A stretch of DNA of 57,824 nt from Haemophilus quentini (GCA_001752465.1 MDJB01000006.1:1-57824); one strand, 5' to 3'; shown: positions 47,316 through 57,596, numbered from the stretch's first letter. The notes: generated by a model not told the origin, from the letters alone. Numbers and translations: made by a program.

Positions 47316-48242
47316 ATGCCAAAAACATTAAAAGAATGGAAAAGTTTTGATGACCAACTCTCGCAATTAAAAACACGTGGGCTTGTTATTGAGAATGACT
47401 TAAAATCCTTAGGTTATTTAAAAACAATTGGATATTATCGTGTTAGTGGCTATCTTTACCCTTTTCGCCAAATAGATATTTGTAATCCTGAGAAAAAATT
47501 AGACCGCTTTATTGAAAATACATCTTTTACTGATATAAAACAACTTTACCTTTTTGATAAAAAATTACGACAATTAGCACTTGATGCTTTAGAAAGAATT
47601 GAAATCGCTATGCGTGTGAATATTGCTTATCAATTAGGAAAATATCATCCGCTCGCCCACAAAAAAAGTGAATTTTTTGATTCTAATTTCCGACATTCAG
47701 AATGGTTAGATAAGCTTGATAGTTTAATTCGCCGAGAAGGAAAAACAAGTTTTGTAAAACATCATTTAGAACAATACGAAGATCTACCTATTTGGGTATG
47801 CTGTGAAGTTTGGGATTTTGGCACAATGTCAAAACTTTATAGTGGGATGAAAAAAGAAGATAAAGACAATATTGCTAAAATATATCATTTAAAAAGTGGA
47901 AGACATTTACAAACGCATCTTCACGCTTTTAACATCATTCGCAACATTTCTGCACATCATAGCAGATTATGGAATCGTTCTATTCCTGTAAATGCAACAT
48001 TAAAAGGGCTAAATGACCCACAGTGGAAAATGCTTTCAACGAAACAAGTATTCGTATATTTTTGTTTAATGAAAAGAATGTTAGATATTATTTGTCCAAA
48101 TTCAACGTGGGGAGAACGTTTTTTAGCGGTTCTTGATGAATTTCCTAAGGTGCAAAATAATGCAATTTCAATAAGAGATACAGGATTAGTTATTGACCTA
48201 AAAGAATGGAATCTATGGAAAAAATGGCCCCTAGCCTTGTGA
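47316..48242 (+). CDS. Abi_2 family (AbiD/AbiF) abortive-infection protein with HEPN motif
   Basis: A 308-residue Abi_2 protein. It has the family N-terminal SLGYLKTIGYYRVSGYLYPFR and the C-terminal RNISAHHSRLWNR, whose R209-x4-H214 is the HEPN RNase active-site pattern. Such proteins are abortive-infection or RNA-cleaving toxins; some lactococcal AbiD/AbiF block phage. It follows hsdS by 6 nt, so it shares the restriction operon, and is followed by hsdR. In the EcoprrI locus the same slot holds the PrrC anticodon nuclease. A hypothesis is that this protein is guarded or triggered by the restriction complex. Confidence 0.88.
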   Translation: MPKTLKEWKSFDDQLSQLKTRGLVIENDLKSLGYLKTIGYYRVSGYLYPFRQIDICNPEKKLDRFIENTSFTDIKQLYLFDKKLRQLALDALERIEIAMRVNIAYQLGKYHPLAHKKSEFFDSNFRHSEWLDKLDSLIRREGKTSFVKHHLEQYEDLPIWVCCEVWDFGTMSKLYSGMKKEDKDNIAKIYHLKSGRHLQTHLHAFNIIRNISAHHSRLWNRSIPVNATLKGLNDPQWKMLSTKQVFVYFCLMKRMLDIICPNSTWGERFLAVLDEFPKVQNNAISIRDTGLVIDLKEWNLWKKWPLAL

Positions 48243-48319
48243 ATCCAACCACTTGAGTTGGCAAAGCCAGGGGAACTGTTGGCACGCATAGTATAAAAAT
48301 ATGGATCCGAGGTCAAGTT

Positions 48320-48342
48320 CTTTAGTTAAAACTAAAGTTTTC
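48320..48342 (+). terminator. Hairpin between abi and hsdR
   Basis: CTTTAGT, TAAA, ACTAAAG followed by TTTTC is a weak terminator-like element. The 236 nt between the two genes also contain a TATAAT (48418-48423), so hsdR may have its own promoter. No other gene is seen here. Confidence 0.45.
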
Positions 48343-48544
48343 TTGATTAATATTTAAACTATAAAAATTACGACTGGAAAATATATTCAACAAAAATGAG
48401 ATTATTATTCAATAACTTATAATAACTCAAGTTATTCAGTATTACTGCATAACTGAAAAATATACTAAGGAGCCATTCATGACCTAATACAAAACCATCG
48501 CTGAATCCAATAATTTTATCGTTTTAGATCAATATAATAAATTT

Positions 48545-51500
48545 GTGGAAGAGCCTAACGCTGGTTACCAAACGGAAGGGAGCCTTGAGCGTGAATTTAT
48601 TCGTGATTTACAGGCGCAAGGTTATGAGTATTTACAAGGGCTTAATAATCACGATGAACTGGTTAAAAATTTACGCATTCAATTACAACGGTTGAATAAC
48701 GTGGTTTTCTCCGATGTTGAATGGCAACGTTTTTTAGAGGAATATTTGGATAAACCGAGCGATAGTCTGATTGAGAAAACCCGTAAAATTCATGATGACT
48801 ATATTTATGATTTTGTGTTTGATAATGGACACATTCAGAATATTTATTTGCTTGATAAGAAAAATCTTGCCAATAACGCCCTGCAAGTTATCAATCAATT
48901 TGAACAAACCGGCAGCTATGACAATCGTTATGATGTGACAATTTTGGTGAATGGTTTACCCCTTGTACATATTGAATTGAAAAAACGCGGTGTAGCCATT
49001 CGTGAAGCCTTTAATCAAATTCATCGCTACAGCAAAGAAAGCTTCAATAAAGAAAATTCTCTCTTTAAATATATTCAGATTTTTGTCATTTCTAATGGCA
49101 CAGATACTCGCTATTTTGCTAATACCACCAAACGCGATAAGAACAGCTACGACTTCACAATGAATTGGGCAACGGCAAAAAATACTCTGATTAAAGATTT
49201 AAAAGATTTTACCGCGACCTTCTTGCAAAAACATACCCTGCTCAATGTATTGGTAAATTACTGCGTGTTTGATGTTTCCGATACCCTATTGATTATGCGC
49301 CCGTATCAAATTGCCGCCACTGAGCGTATTTTATGGAAAATCAAAAGTTCTTATTTGGCTAAAAATTGGAGCAATAAAGAAAGCGGAGGCTATATTTGGC
49401 ACACCACCGGTTCAGGAAAAACGCTCACTAGCTTTAAAGCCGCACGCCTTGCAACGGAATTAGACTTTATTGAAAAAGTATTCTTCGTGGTTGATAGAAA
49501 GGATTTGGACTATCAAACTATGAAAGAATACCAGCGTTTTTCACCAGATAGTGTGAATGGTTCGGAAAGTACGGCTGGGCTAAAACGCAATATCGAAAAA
49601 GACGATAACAAAATTATTGTTACTACGATTCAAAAACTTAATAACCTGATGAAATCGGAAGATAAATTGCCAATTTACGATAAACAGGTTGTCTTTATCT
49701 TTGATGAATGTCATCGTTCTCAATTTGGTGAAGCGCAAAAAAATCTAACGAGAAAATTTAAAAAATACTATCAATTTGGTTTTACTGGCACGCCTATTTT
49801 TCCAACTAACGCATTAGGTGCCGAAACTACAGCCAGTGTTTTTGGCATCGAACTTCACTCTTACATTATCACCGATGCGATTCGTGACGAAAAAGTGCTG
49901 AAATTTAAAGTAGATTACAATGATGTTCGCCCGCAATTTAAGAGTATTGAAACCGAAAAAAATCTTGAAAAACTGACCGCACTTGAGAAGAAACAAGCCT
50001 TTTTACAACCTAAACGCATCGAGCAAATTGCACAATATGTTTTAGATAATTTCAAACAAAAGACCCATCGCTTTAATGCTGGTAATAATGGATTTAATGC
50101 GATGTTTGCAGTAAGTAGCGTAGATGCTGCTAAAGCTTATTATCAAACTTTTAAACAGTTACAAAGTGCGGTCAAAAATCCATTTAAAATTGCAACAATC
50201 TTTTCGTTTGCCACTAATGAAGAGCAAGATGCGATTGGCGATATTGTCGATGAAAGTTTTGAAGTGGAAGCGATGAACTCCTCGGCTAAGGAATTTTTAA
50301 AATCTGCCATTGATGATTACAACGGCTATTTTGCTACCAATTATGATGTGGATGCGAAATCGTTCCAAAACTACTATCGTGATCTCGCCAAACGTGTCAA
50401 AAACAAAGAAGTGGATTTATTGATTGTCGTTGGAATGTTTTTAACCGGTTTTGATGCCCCAACCTTAAACACGTTATTTGTAGATAAAAACTTACGTTAC
50501 CATGGTTTGATTCAAGCTTACTCTCGTACAAACCGCATTTACAACAGCACCAAAAGTTTTGGCAATATCGTCACTTTCCGCGATTTAGAACAAGATACCA
50601 TTGATGCGATTACCCTTTTCGGTAAATCCAATACGCGCAATATCGTATTAGAAAAAAGTTACCAAGAATATATGGAAGGCTTTACCGATGCAGGTGTCGC
50701 CCGTCGAGGGTATTTAGAGGTTATTGCTGAATTGCAAGAACGCTTCCCTGATCCAGATGTAATTCAAACAGAAAAAGACAAGAAAAACTTTGTAAAATTA
50801 TTTGGTGAATATTTGCGAGTTGAAAATATTCTGCAAAACTATGATGAGTTCGCTGCTTTACAAGCATTTCAATCGCTCGATACCAGCGATGCAAAAGCCG
50901 TTGAAGCCTTTAAAGAAAAATATTATTTAACAGATGAAGCTTTTTCTGAAATACAACCAATTGATATGCCAAGCGAACGTAGCATTCAGAATTACCGTTC
51001 GACTTACAACGATATTCGGGATTGGCTCCGTCGTCAAAAAGATGGCGAGGAAAAAGCAAAATCGACCATTGATTGGGACGATGTGGTGTTTGAAGTGGAT
51101 TTATTAAAATCCCAAGAAATCAATTTAGATTACATTTTAGAATTAATATTTGAGCACAATAAAAAAACTAAAAACAAATCTGAGCTTATTGATGAAATTC
51201 GTGCCATTATCCGCTCCAGCCTTGGAAATCGAGCGAAAGAAAGTTTGATTGTGGATTTTATTAATCAAACTGATTTAGATAACATTGCCGATAAAGCTGG
51301 CATTATTGAGTCATTCTTCCAATTTGCCCAAAAAGAGCAACAACAAGAAGCCAATGAATTGATAAGTACCGAAGGACTTAATATTGAAGATGCCAAACGT
51401 TATATTAACGTGTCATTACAACGTGGATATGCAAGTGAACAAGGTACAGATTTAAATGAGGCGCTTCCTAAAATGAGCCCACTTAATCCACAATACCTCA

Positions 51501-51574
51501 CTAAAAAACAGAGTGTTTTCCAAAAAATATCCGCATTTGTAGAAAAATTTAAAGGTATTGGTGGAAAAGTTTAA
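48545..51574 (+). CDS. hsdR: Type I restriction endonuclease HsdR with an early nonsense codon at the normal start
   Basis: A 1009-residue reading frame from GTG 48545. The nuclease domain has the [10 protein letters not shown] motif (ExK). The helicase carries Walker A HTTGSGKT, the DECHRSQFG box and FTGTPIF. The C-terminal region binds the methylase. A better start exists at ATG 48479 with AAGGAG 6 nt upstream, and the frame MT[27 protein letters not shown] continues in phase, but codon 3 is TAA (48485-48487; Q to stop by one change). The natural product would be 1031 residues. Expression therefore depends on reinitiation at a GTG with no ribosome site, or is absent. Confidence 0.85.
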   Translation: MEEPNAGYQTEGSLEREFIRDLQAQGYEYLQGLNNHDELVKNLRIQLQRLNNVVFSDVEWQRFLEEYLDKPSDSLIEKTRKIHDDYIYDFVFDNGHIQNIYLLDKKNLANNALQVINQFEQTGSYDNRYDVTILVNGLPLVHIELKKRGVAIREAFNQIHRYSKESFNKENSLFKYIQIFVISNGTDTRYFANTTKRDKNSYDFTMNWATAKNTLIKDLKDFTATFLQKHTLLNVLVNYCVFDVSDTLLIMRPYQIAATERILWKIKSSYLAKNWSNKESGGYIWHTTGSGKTLTSFKAARLATELDFIEKVFFVVDRKDLDYQTMKEYQRFSPDSVNGSESTAGLKRNIEKDDNKIIVTTIQKLNNLMKSEDKLPIYDKQVVFIFDECHRSQFGEAQKNLTRKFKKYYQFGFTGTPIFPTNALGAETTASVFGIELHSYIITDAIRDEKVLKFKVDYNDVRPQFKSIETEKNLEKLTALEKKQAFLQPKRIEQIAQYVLDNFKQKTHRFNAGNNGFNAMFAVSSVDAAKAYYQTFKQLQSAVKNPFKIATIFSFATNEEQDAIGDIVDESFEVEAMNSSAKEFLKSAIDDYNGYFATNYDVDAKSFQNYYRDLAKRVKNKEVDLLIVVGMFLTGFDAPTLNTLFVDKNLRYHGLIQAYSRTNRIYNSTKSFGNIVTFRDLEQDTIDAITLFGKSNTRNIVLEKSYQEYMEGFTDAGVARRGYLEVIAELQERFPDPDVIQTEKDKKNFVKLFGEYLRVENILQNYDEFAALQAFQSLDTSDAKAVEAFKEKYYLTDEAFSEIQPIDMPSERSIQNYRSTYNDIRDWLRRQKDGEEKAKSTIDWDDVVFEVDLLKSQEINLDYILELIFEHNKKTKNKSELIDEIRAIIRSSLGNRAKESLIVDFINQTDLDNIADKAGIIESFFQFAQKEQQQEANELISTEGLNIEDAKRYINVSLQRGYASEQGTDLNEALPKMSPLNPQYLTKKQSVFQKISAFVEKFKGIGGKV

Positions 51575-51657
51575 TATATCAACAATTACATCCTGTAGAT
51601 TGTTCCGAAAAACTGCTCTGCTGGATGTAACTATTATTTGTTCATAATAAAAATTCA

Positions 51658-53454
51658 TTAATGTTCACAAAATTTAGCTAAATCTGCTACATCTTCTAAC
51701 CACTGATTTCCAATTTCATCAATCAATTCCCCACAATTAAAAACATCAGAATTTTTAGCCGCACTTTCTAAAGTATCCGCTAATTGACGTAAATGATTTA
51801 ACCCTACCGATGCCGCTGCGCCTTTAATTTTATGGGCAGTCTCTTCTATTTCTTTCATATTATCTTTTGATAATTGAGCCAGATAATTTGGCATCGTTTG
51901 TTTGAATAAAGATAAATTTTCTAAAATTTGGGATTTTCCAAGCGTTTCTATCAGCGCTAAATCAAACTGTTCTGAAAGCTCATTATCATCATTCATTTCT
52001 ATAATAGATTCACTTTCATCCGCAAAAAATTGCTGTAGACAATGGTGTAAATCCTTAATTGAAATGGGTTTGCGTAATACGCCATCCATGCCCATTTCTA
52101 AATATTCTTGCTCGCTTTGCATAACATTGGCAGTAAAAGCAATCATTGGCGGTAAAAAATCATAAATACCGTTCTCATAGTTCTCTCGCAAATATTGGGC
52201 AATTTCAAAACCACTCATATCTGGTAATTTAATATCTAGCAATAGAATGTCGTAAACATTTTTCTCAAATAAAGTGATCGCCTGCTTGCCATTTGTCGCA
52301 ACATCAACATGATGTCCAAGTTTTTCTAAAATAGTTTTCGCAACCATAATATTGAGGTCAACATCCTCCACTAAAAGAATGGTCAAGGATGGAATATTTT
52401 TCTTAACGAATTCTTTTTCAGAAATTTCTTGAGCATGGAGAGTAAGATGGAAAGTAGCGCCCTTTCCTCGCTCACTTTCAACCGTTAAGTCCCCTTCCAT
52501 TAACTGAGCGAGATTTTTAGAAATAGCCAGCCCAATTCCGCTACCCGCACTTTGCTGACGACTTTCTTTCACTTGATAATACATTTCAAAAATATGTTTT
52601 TGTTCTTCAGGTGAAATCCCCATTCCTGTATCTTTCACAATAAAATGATAACAATCCTGATTCCTCAGGATTTTCAGAATAATATTTCCCTGATCCGTAA
52701 ACTTCACCGCATTACTAATTAAGTTCCACAAAATTTGGCTCAAGCGCACACGATCAAGATTCAACCAATTAGGCAAATTAGGTTCAAGCTCTAAAGAAAA
52801 AATAAGATTTTTTTGTTTAGCGAGGAAACTAGCAAAATTATAAATATCGTTTAATAAGGCGGGGAAATCTGTTGGCTGGCGATTTAATTCAATTCGGCTG
52901 GCATCGATTTTTTCCAAATCAATAATATCGCTAAAAATATAGCCTAAACTGACCGCACTTATGTTAATAGTTTTTAAATAATTACGCTGGCGATCATCTA
53001 ATTCATCATCAAGTAAAATCTGGCTAAGCCCCACAATCCCATTCAATGGCGTGCGCAATTCATGGCTTATTGTGGCAAGTAAGGTACTTTTATCACGGCT
53101 ATTTTTTTCTAACTTTTCTAATGCTTGAGATAATTTTTTCTGAGCAGCAATTCGCTCAGCGACCTCATTTTCCAATCGATTAACCGAGCTAGAAAGATCA
53201 AGACGAGAATGTTCAAGTTTTTCGACCAATAAAGTGAAAAAATAAATAACAAAAGGCGCAGTGAGTAAGCCAAAAGTTACCGAACGAAAAATATCTACCC
53301 AAGATATTTGATGAACAATAAATAGACTAAATAAAATCTGAGTACAAAGGGCTAAAACCGCGAGAATCATCACGCCTAAAAGAGAAAAACGAAGGCGCCC
53401 AAGACGAATAACCCAATCCACATAACTCTGAGCAAAATATTTGAAATTTTTCAT
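51658..53454 (-). CDS. arcB: Anaerobic respiration sensor kinase ArcB, short form
   Basis: A 598-residue tripartite kinase. Two N-terminal membrane helices (about 22-78) are followed by a coiled coil and the H1 dimerisation site ATISHELRTPLNGIVG. The ATPase follows (DTGMGISPEEQKHIFEMYY), then a receiver (ILLVEDVDLNIMVA, DILLLDIKLPDMSG) and a C-terminal Hpt domain (HKIKGAAASVGL). E. coli ArcB (778) has a PAS domain and linker here that is missing, as in H. influenzae ArcB. It phosphorylates ArcA. The start is ATG 53454 with AGGAG 5 nt upstream; a longer reading would run into the upstream terminator. Confidence 0.93.
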   Translation of the reverse strand: MKNFKYFAQSYVDWVIRLGRLRFSLLGVMILAVLALCTQILFSLFIVHQISWVDIFRSVTFGLLTAPFVIYFFTLLVEKLEHSRLDLSSSVNRLENEVAERIAAQKKLSQALEKLEKNSRDKSTLLATISHELRTPLNGIVGLSQILLDDELDDRQRNYLKTINISAVSLGYIFSDIIDLEKIDASRIELNRQPTDFPALLNDIYNFASFLAKQKNLIFSLELEPNLPNWLNLDRVRLSQILWNLISNAVKFTDQGNIILKILRNQDCYHFIVKDTGMGISPEEQKHIFEMYYQVKESRQQSAGSGIGLAISKNLAQLMEGDLTVESERGKGATFHLTLHAQEISEKEFVKKNIPSLTILLVEDVDLNIMVAKTILEKLGHHVDVATNGKQAITLFEKNVYDILLLDIKLPDMSGFEIAQYLRENYENGIYDFLPPMIAFTANVMQSEQEYLEMGMDGVLRKPISIKDLHHCLQQFFADESESIIEMNDDNELSEQFDLALIETLGKSQILENLSLFKQTMPNYLAQLSKDNMKEIEETAHKIKGAAASVGLNHLRQLADTLESAAKNSDVFNCGELIDEIGNQWLEDVADLAKFCEH

Positions 53455-53487
53455 CAAATCTCCTAAAACATTATTATCGTTATAAAA

Positions 53488-53507
53488 AAGCCTGCACATA
53501 CAGGCTT
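53488..53507 (-). terminator. Terminator after the uracil-glycosylase-like gene
   Basis: AAGCCTG, CACATA, CAGGCTT, followed on the minus strand by six T. It lies between that gene and arcB, which therefore has its own promoter. Confidence 0.92.
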
Positions 53508-53567
53508 TATTATATCCATAAAGTAAAAGAGATTGTTATTACTATGTGTGCGTAAGAAATGAAAAAC

Positions 53568-54155
53568 TTAGTCTTTATTAATTATCTGTTTGACTAAAAT
53601 TTGTAATTCAGGAATAACTTGTTCTTCAAACCAAGGATTCTTTATTATCCAAAGCTGGTTGCGAGGGGAAGGATGCACAAGAGTCATAAAGTGCGGTAAG
53701 AATTGACGATAATTTTTAACAGTGTCAGTTACATTATCTTTATTTTCAGGTAAATAATATTTCTGTGCATATTGCCCAATAAGAATAGTGAGCTGAATAT
53801 TAGGTAGATGCTCTAAAATCATTGGATGCCATTTTTCTGCGAAACCTTGACGAGGTGGTAAATCACCAGATTGACCTTTTCCTGGATAATAAAAATCCAT
53901 AGGAAGAACCGCAAATATCCCAGAATTATAAAAATAATCGTAATCCACACCTAGCCAATTACGCAGACGATCACCACTTTTATCATTCCAATATAAACGA
54001 GATTGCTCAGCTTTTAATCCCGGAGCTTGACCTACAATATTAATTCGGGCTGTTTTAGGCGCCGAAAATAAAGGGAAAATTCCACGTTCTGTAAAATCTT
54101 TATTTTGAGGATCAGCGATAATACTTGAAGTTATTTCGTCTAAATTTTTAAGCAT
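53568..54155 (-). CDS. Uracil-DNA glycosylase family protein
   Basis: A 195-residue member of the UDG-like superfamily. It shows the N-terminal glycosylase motif NIVGQAPGLKAEQSRLYWND, the pattern DFYYPGKGQSGDLPPRQ, and the C-terminal motif LVHPSPRN, equivalent to the UDG leucine loop. The active-site Asp of family 1 is not obvious, so it is closer to the family-4-like/orphan type. The role in base excision is inferred. H. influenzae has a matching small gene next to arcB, from memory. Confidence 0.8.
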   Translation of the reverse strand: MLKNLDEITSSIIADPQNKDFTERGIFPLFSAPKTARINIVGQAPGLKAEQSRLYWNDKSGDRLRNWLGVDYDYFYNSGIFAVLPMDFYYPGKGQSGDLPPRQGFAEKWHPMILEHLPNIQLTILIGQYAQKYYLPENKDNVTDTVKNYRQFLPHFMTLVHPSPRNQLWIIKNPWFEEQVIPELQILVKQIINKD

Positions 54156-54298
54156 AATGGATGAGATTAGAAAACGAGTATATGAAGTCTATTTGAAAAA
54201 ATATAAAAAATCAAAAAAGTAAAAAAACCAGTCAATCAACTGATAGCTCATTTTATTCTCTTACTTTTTCTATCTTATATCTTATGATGAATCAGTGA

Positions 54299-54448
54299 AT
54301 GTTGGATTATGAAAAGGCAGAAGAAATTATGTAATTAACTGACTTTTTAGCGGTATATCGCCAAACCAATGACATTAATGTTGCGGAAACCTATCACTAT
54401 TTTTCGGCTGAATGAGATGCAGATTTTGTAATAAAAAGGACAAAATAG
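54299..54448 (+). pseudogene. Remnant of a small unknown gene with in-frame stops
   Basis: One reading frame gives MLDYEKAEEIM-stop-LTDFLAVYRQTNDINVAETYHYFSAE-stop-DADFVIKRTK. Two stops (TAA 54332-54334 and TGA 54413-54415) interrupt an otherwise protein-like sequence. I do not recognise the family. It lies between the uracil-glycosylase gene and the heme receptor in a 550-nt space that otherwise holds only AT-rich sequence. Confidence 0.45.
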
Positions 54449-54675
54449 TCAATAGAAATCCCACTTCAGTAGGATTTTTTAAAAATACCGCCTTTTTAAA
54501 ATTCCGTGTGAGAATTGCATAAAACAATTTAGTAAGAAGCACTTTTCTCTTTCATCCGTAGCACCCCGCTATAATTTTTGCGCAAAACTTGTTCAAGTTT
54601 TCTCATTAGAGTGATTACTATACCACACAAAGACTTGTTTTTTATTGTCATTTATTTAGAATTAGAAAAAATCAA

Positions 54676-54690
54676 TACAAATAATTATCG
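54676..54690 (+). promoter_or_regulatory. Weak Fur-like site before the HemR-like gene
   Basis: TACAAATAATTATCG matches ten of fourteen positions of the Fur 7-1-7 consensus and ends 15 nt before the start codon. Weak on sequence alone; supported by the heme-uptake role of the gene. Confidence 0.3.
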
Positions 54691-54705
54691 TCAAGATTAT
54701 AGTTT

Positions 54706-56940
54706 ATGTGCAAAAATTTTTTAATCAACGAATGTGTCTTTTTATTAATAATCGGAGCTAGTATTCAACCGAGTGTAGCAGCAAATCTAAATTCTTCGAA
54801 TATAGATGAGTTATTACCTATTATTGTGAACACTGACGAGGATAATAATAAACTACCTGGTCGTTCAGTATTAAAACAGAAAAATATCGAACAACAACAA
54901 GCTGACAATGTAGCGAATTTAATTAATATTTTACCAGGTGTGAATATGGCAGGTGGGTTTCGCCCTGGCGGACAAACATTAAATATTAATGGAATGGGCG
55001 ATGCTGAAGATGTTAGAGTTCAGTTAGATGGTGCTACAAAAAGTTTTGAAAAATACCAACAGGGTTCTATTTTTATTGAGCCTGAATTATTAAGAAGAGT
55101 AACAGTAGACAAAGGAAATTATTCTCCTCAATATGGTAATGGTGGTTTTGCTGGAACGGTAAAATTTGAAACTAAGGATGCTAGGGATTTCTTGCAAGAA
55201 AACCAGAAAATAGGTGGTTTTTTAAAGTATGGAAATAATAGCAATAATAACCAAAAAACTTATAGTACTGCACTAGTTTTACAAAATGAACAAAAAAATA
55301 TTGATTTATTATTATTTGGTTCTGTAAGAAATGCTGGTGATTATAAAAGACCCGATAAGAGCAAAATTCTTTTTTCAAAAAATAATCAAAAAACTGGATT
55401 AATAAAAGTAAATTGGCAAATTTCACCCGAGCATTTACTCACATTATCGAGTGTTTATGGTATTCATAAAGGCTGGGAGCCTTTCGCAGCGAAAAGAGAT
55501 ATCCTACCTAAACCGAGTTCGAATGATATAATGCGCTATGGTGCTGATATTGCTTGGAAACGTAAACTGGTTTATCGAGATCAAAAAGATGAAAATTACA
55601 CATTAAAATACAGCTATCTACCTGAAAATAACCCATGGATTAACTTATCTACTCAGTTCAGCTACAGTAAAACCACACAAAATGATACTCGCCACGAAAA
55701 AGCCTTTTCTGTATTTCTGGGTACACTCGGTAATCAAAGCTGGATAACTTATTCAGATCTTACTTTTGATATAAATAACACAAGTACTTTTAATATTAAA
55801 AGTACTCGGCATGAACTATTATTTGGTTTGCAATGGTTAAAAAACACAAGAAATACTTTAATGTATCACAAGGAGAAGATGAAAGATAAAACCTATAATT
55901 ATGGCTATTTCCAACCTTATTATATGCCTTCTGGACGTCAATATACACAGGCGTTTTATTTACAAGATCAAATAACATGGAAGAATTTAATTTTTAGTAC
56001 AGGGATGCGTTATGACCATATCAATAATATAGGGCAGAAAAATTTAGCACCACAATATAATGATATATCTGCGGGGCATAATTATAGTCAGAAAAATTAT
56101 AATGGTTGGTCTTATTATTTAGGTTTAAATTATGATGTAAACCATTATTTAAGTTTATTTACAAATTTTAGTAGAACTTGGCGTGCACCTGTTATTGATG
56201 AACAGTATGAGACGCAATTTAAGCAATCTTCTGTGCCTGCAACCTCTTTAAATTTAGAAAAAGAAATGATTAATCAGACCAGAGGAGGAGGAATTGTTAC
56301 GCTTAATAATTTATTTCAAGAGGATGATACCTTTCAATTTAGAGCCACTTATTTTTACCACCGTGGTAAAAATGAAATATTTAAAACCAGAGGAGTTAAT
56401 TGTGTAGGCAATGCTGCAGATACCAATAATAATGTTTGTCCTAAAATCATTGGAAATTATCGTAATTTGCCAGGTTATGTTATTCAAGGCGCAGAGTTAG
56501 AAGCTTATTATCAATCCACTTATTTATTTGGTGAGCTAACATATTCTTATGTAAAAGGAAAACGTGACACCTCACCAAGAAACCCATGGGGTAAAATCTC
56601 AACATGGATTGCAGAAATTCCCCCTAGAAAGGCAACTGCTACTTTAGGTTTCAATGTTCCAAAATATTATCTCACAGTAGGTTGGCGTGCTGAGTTTGTA
56701 AGAAAACAAGATCGATCGCCATTATCTGGTGACCCGAAAGCATCATATTGGTCATTACCAGCTTCAAGAGGATATAGCCTACATAGCTTATTTCTTTCTT
56801 GGACTCCTGAAAAAATTAAAGGTATGAATGTTAAGATTACAGTGGATAATTTATTCAATCGAGCATACAACCCTTATCTAGGCGAATTGGCTTCTGGAAC
56901 AGGTAGGAATATCAAATTTAGCCTATCTCAGAAATTTTAG
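54706..56940 (+). CDS. TonB-dependent heme receptor, HemR-like
   Basis: A 744-residue outer-membrane receptor. The signal peptide is about residues 1-26, followed by a TonB-box region ELLPIIVNTDED, a plug (ADNVANLINILPGVNMAGG, VDKGNYSPQYGNGGFAGTVKFETKDA) and a barrel with C-terminal KFSLSQKF ending in Phe. It resembles the H. influenzae heme receptor HemR (HI0113) in the plug segments and in FSRTWRAPVIDEQYETQF. It should import heme or heme-protein-derived heme using TonB energy. It stands alone, with decayed genes on both sides. Confidence 0.85.
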   Translation: MCKNFLINECVFLLIIGASIQPSVAANLNSSNIDELLPIIVNTDEDNNKLPGRSVLKQKNIEQQQADNVANLINILPGVNMAGGFRPGGQTLNINGMGDAEDVRVQLDGATKSFEKYQQGSIFIEPELLRRVTVDKGNYSPQYGNGGFAGTVKFETKDARDFLQENQKIGGFLKYGNNSNNNQKTYSTALVLQNEQKNIDLLLFGSVRNAGDYKRPDKSKILFSKNNQKTGLIKVNWQISPEHLLTLSSVYGIHKGWEPFAAKRDILPKPSSNDIMRYGADIAWKRKLVYRDQKDENYTLKYSYLPENNPWINLSTQFSYSKTTQNDTRHEKAFSVFLGTLGNQSWITYSDLTFDINNTSTFNIKSTRHELLFGLQWLKNTRNTLMYHKEKMKDKTYNYGYFQPYYMPSGRQYTQAFYLQDQITWKNLIFSTGMRYDHINNIGQKNLAPQYNDISAGHNYSQKNYNGWSYYLGLNYDVNHYLSLFTNFSRTWRAPVIDEQYETQFKQSSVPATSLNLEKEMINQTRGGGIVTLNNLFQEDDTFQFRATYFYHRGKNEIFKTRGVNCVGNAADTNNNVCPKIIGNYRNLPGYVIQGAELEAYYQSTYLFGELTYSYVKGKRDTSPRNPWGKISTWIAEIPPRKATATLGFNVPKYYLTVGWRAEFVRKQDRSPLSGDPKASYWSLPASRGYSLHSLFLSWTPEKIKGMNVKITVDNLFNRAYNPYLGELASGTGRNIKFSLSQKF

Positions 56941-56941
56941 A

Positions 56942-56973
56942 ATATAGCCCGATTGAATGTAATCGGGCTATAT
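56942..56973 (+). terminator. Terminator-like hairpin after the HemR-like gene
   Basis: ATATAGCCCGATT (56942-56954), GAATGT loop, AATCGGGCTATAT (56961-56973): 13 perfect pairs, but no T run follows. Confidence 0.65.
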
Positions 56974-57002
56974 CATAACTATATCTAGACAAAGCCTACT
57001 AC

Positions 57003-57130
57003 ACAAGATGGAACTATAAGTACCTATATTCTTTAGAGAAAAGCAATTTACGGCAAATTGAGAGTTAATATAGGAGATATATTAAGACAATTACATCACT
57101 ATAAGAATGTAGAGATAATAGGTATAATTC
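57003..57130 (+). mobile_element. IS200/IS605-family transposase TnpA remnant
   Basis: Two frames together give TRWNYKYLYSLE (from 57003) and, after a frameshift, AIYGKLRVNIGDILRQLHHY (from about 57043) and KNVEII. These match the N-terminal part of IS200-type Y1 transposases, where TKWNCKYHIVFAPKYRR and YGKI..DIG.ILR.LC..K.VEI are standard. The catalytic HUH region that should follow is missing, so it is a decayed fragment of about 45 codons. Element ends were not found. Confidence 0.55.
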
Positions 57131-57189
57131 CCTATACTAATTTCATTGTTCTTTGTAGAGCAAATTTAAGTAATAAATCCAAAGATACA

Positions 57190-57596
57190 TACAATATCTG
57201 AAATTATAGATGAGTATTAAAATTATGTTTTATCCCCTTACTTTCATAATAGGAGCTAAACTCACCTAATTGTTTAAATATAATTTTATGCCCAGTATCT
57301 AGCTTAACAACAAAGTCAATGTATATTTCTTCTTGTTTTCCTTTCTTTCTGATTAATATCATTAGCTTTCATAGATATCACTGTCCCAAACGATACTCCA
57401 TTGTTCTAATTGGCTTTTCTACTATAGGAATATCATCAGAACAAGCCATAAAGAAAAGAGCTAAAGCACCGGCATTATGTAATAAGTTTTCAATAATTTG
57501 CTGTCATTTTTCATATAACACCAACGTATCTTTATAACATTGTGGTTTACTTAAATTACCTTTTGCAACAAGTTTCAACTCCCATATCAGCATCAT
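57190..57596 (-). pseudogene. Decayed gene of unknown function
   Basis: From ATG 57596 (after a GAGAG stretch) the minus strand reads MMLIWELKLVAKGNLSKPQCYKDTLVLYEK, then TGA at 57506-57504 (TGG would restore it), and continues QQIIENLLHNAGALALFFMACSDDIP to another TGA. After a likely frameshift an open stretch gives IYIDFVVKLDTGHKIIFKQL and FSSYYESKGIKH. It reads like one protein of about 130 residues with two or three lesions. Family not recognised. The rest of 57130-57824 holds only an uptake-signal copy at 57714-57722 and a terminator. Confidence 0.45.

Noticed and set aside
53455-53499. Longer ArcB N-terminus starting at 53499
   Set aside because: That stretch contains the terminator of the upstream gene; ATG 53454 has a strong ribosome site and matches ArcB homologues.
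54158-54226. Short frame MDEIRKRVYEVYLKKYKKSK
   Set aside because: About 21 codons of lysine-rich AT DNA next to the uracil-glycosylase start, with no ribosome site or family resemblance.
57319-57537. Plus-strand 72-codon frame near the right end
   Set aside because: It is antisense to a more protein-like but decayed minus-strand frame and has no ribosome site.
57500-57540. Lipoprotein signal (FFMACSDD) on the minus strand
   Set aside because: The frame extends well upstream of this segment to an ATG at 57596, so the Cys is internal and the lipobox likeness is probably chance.
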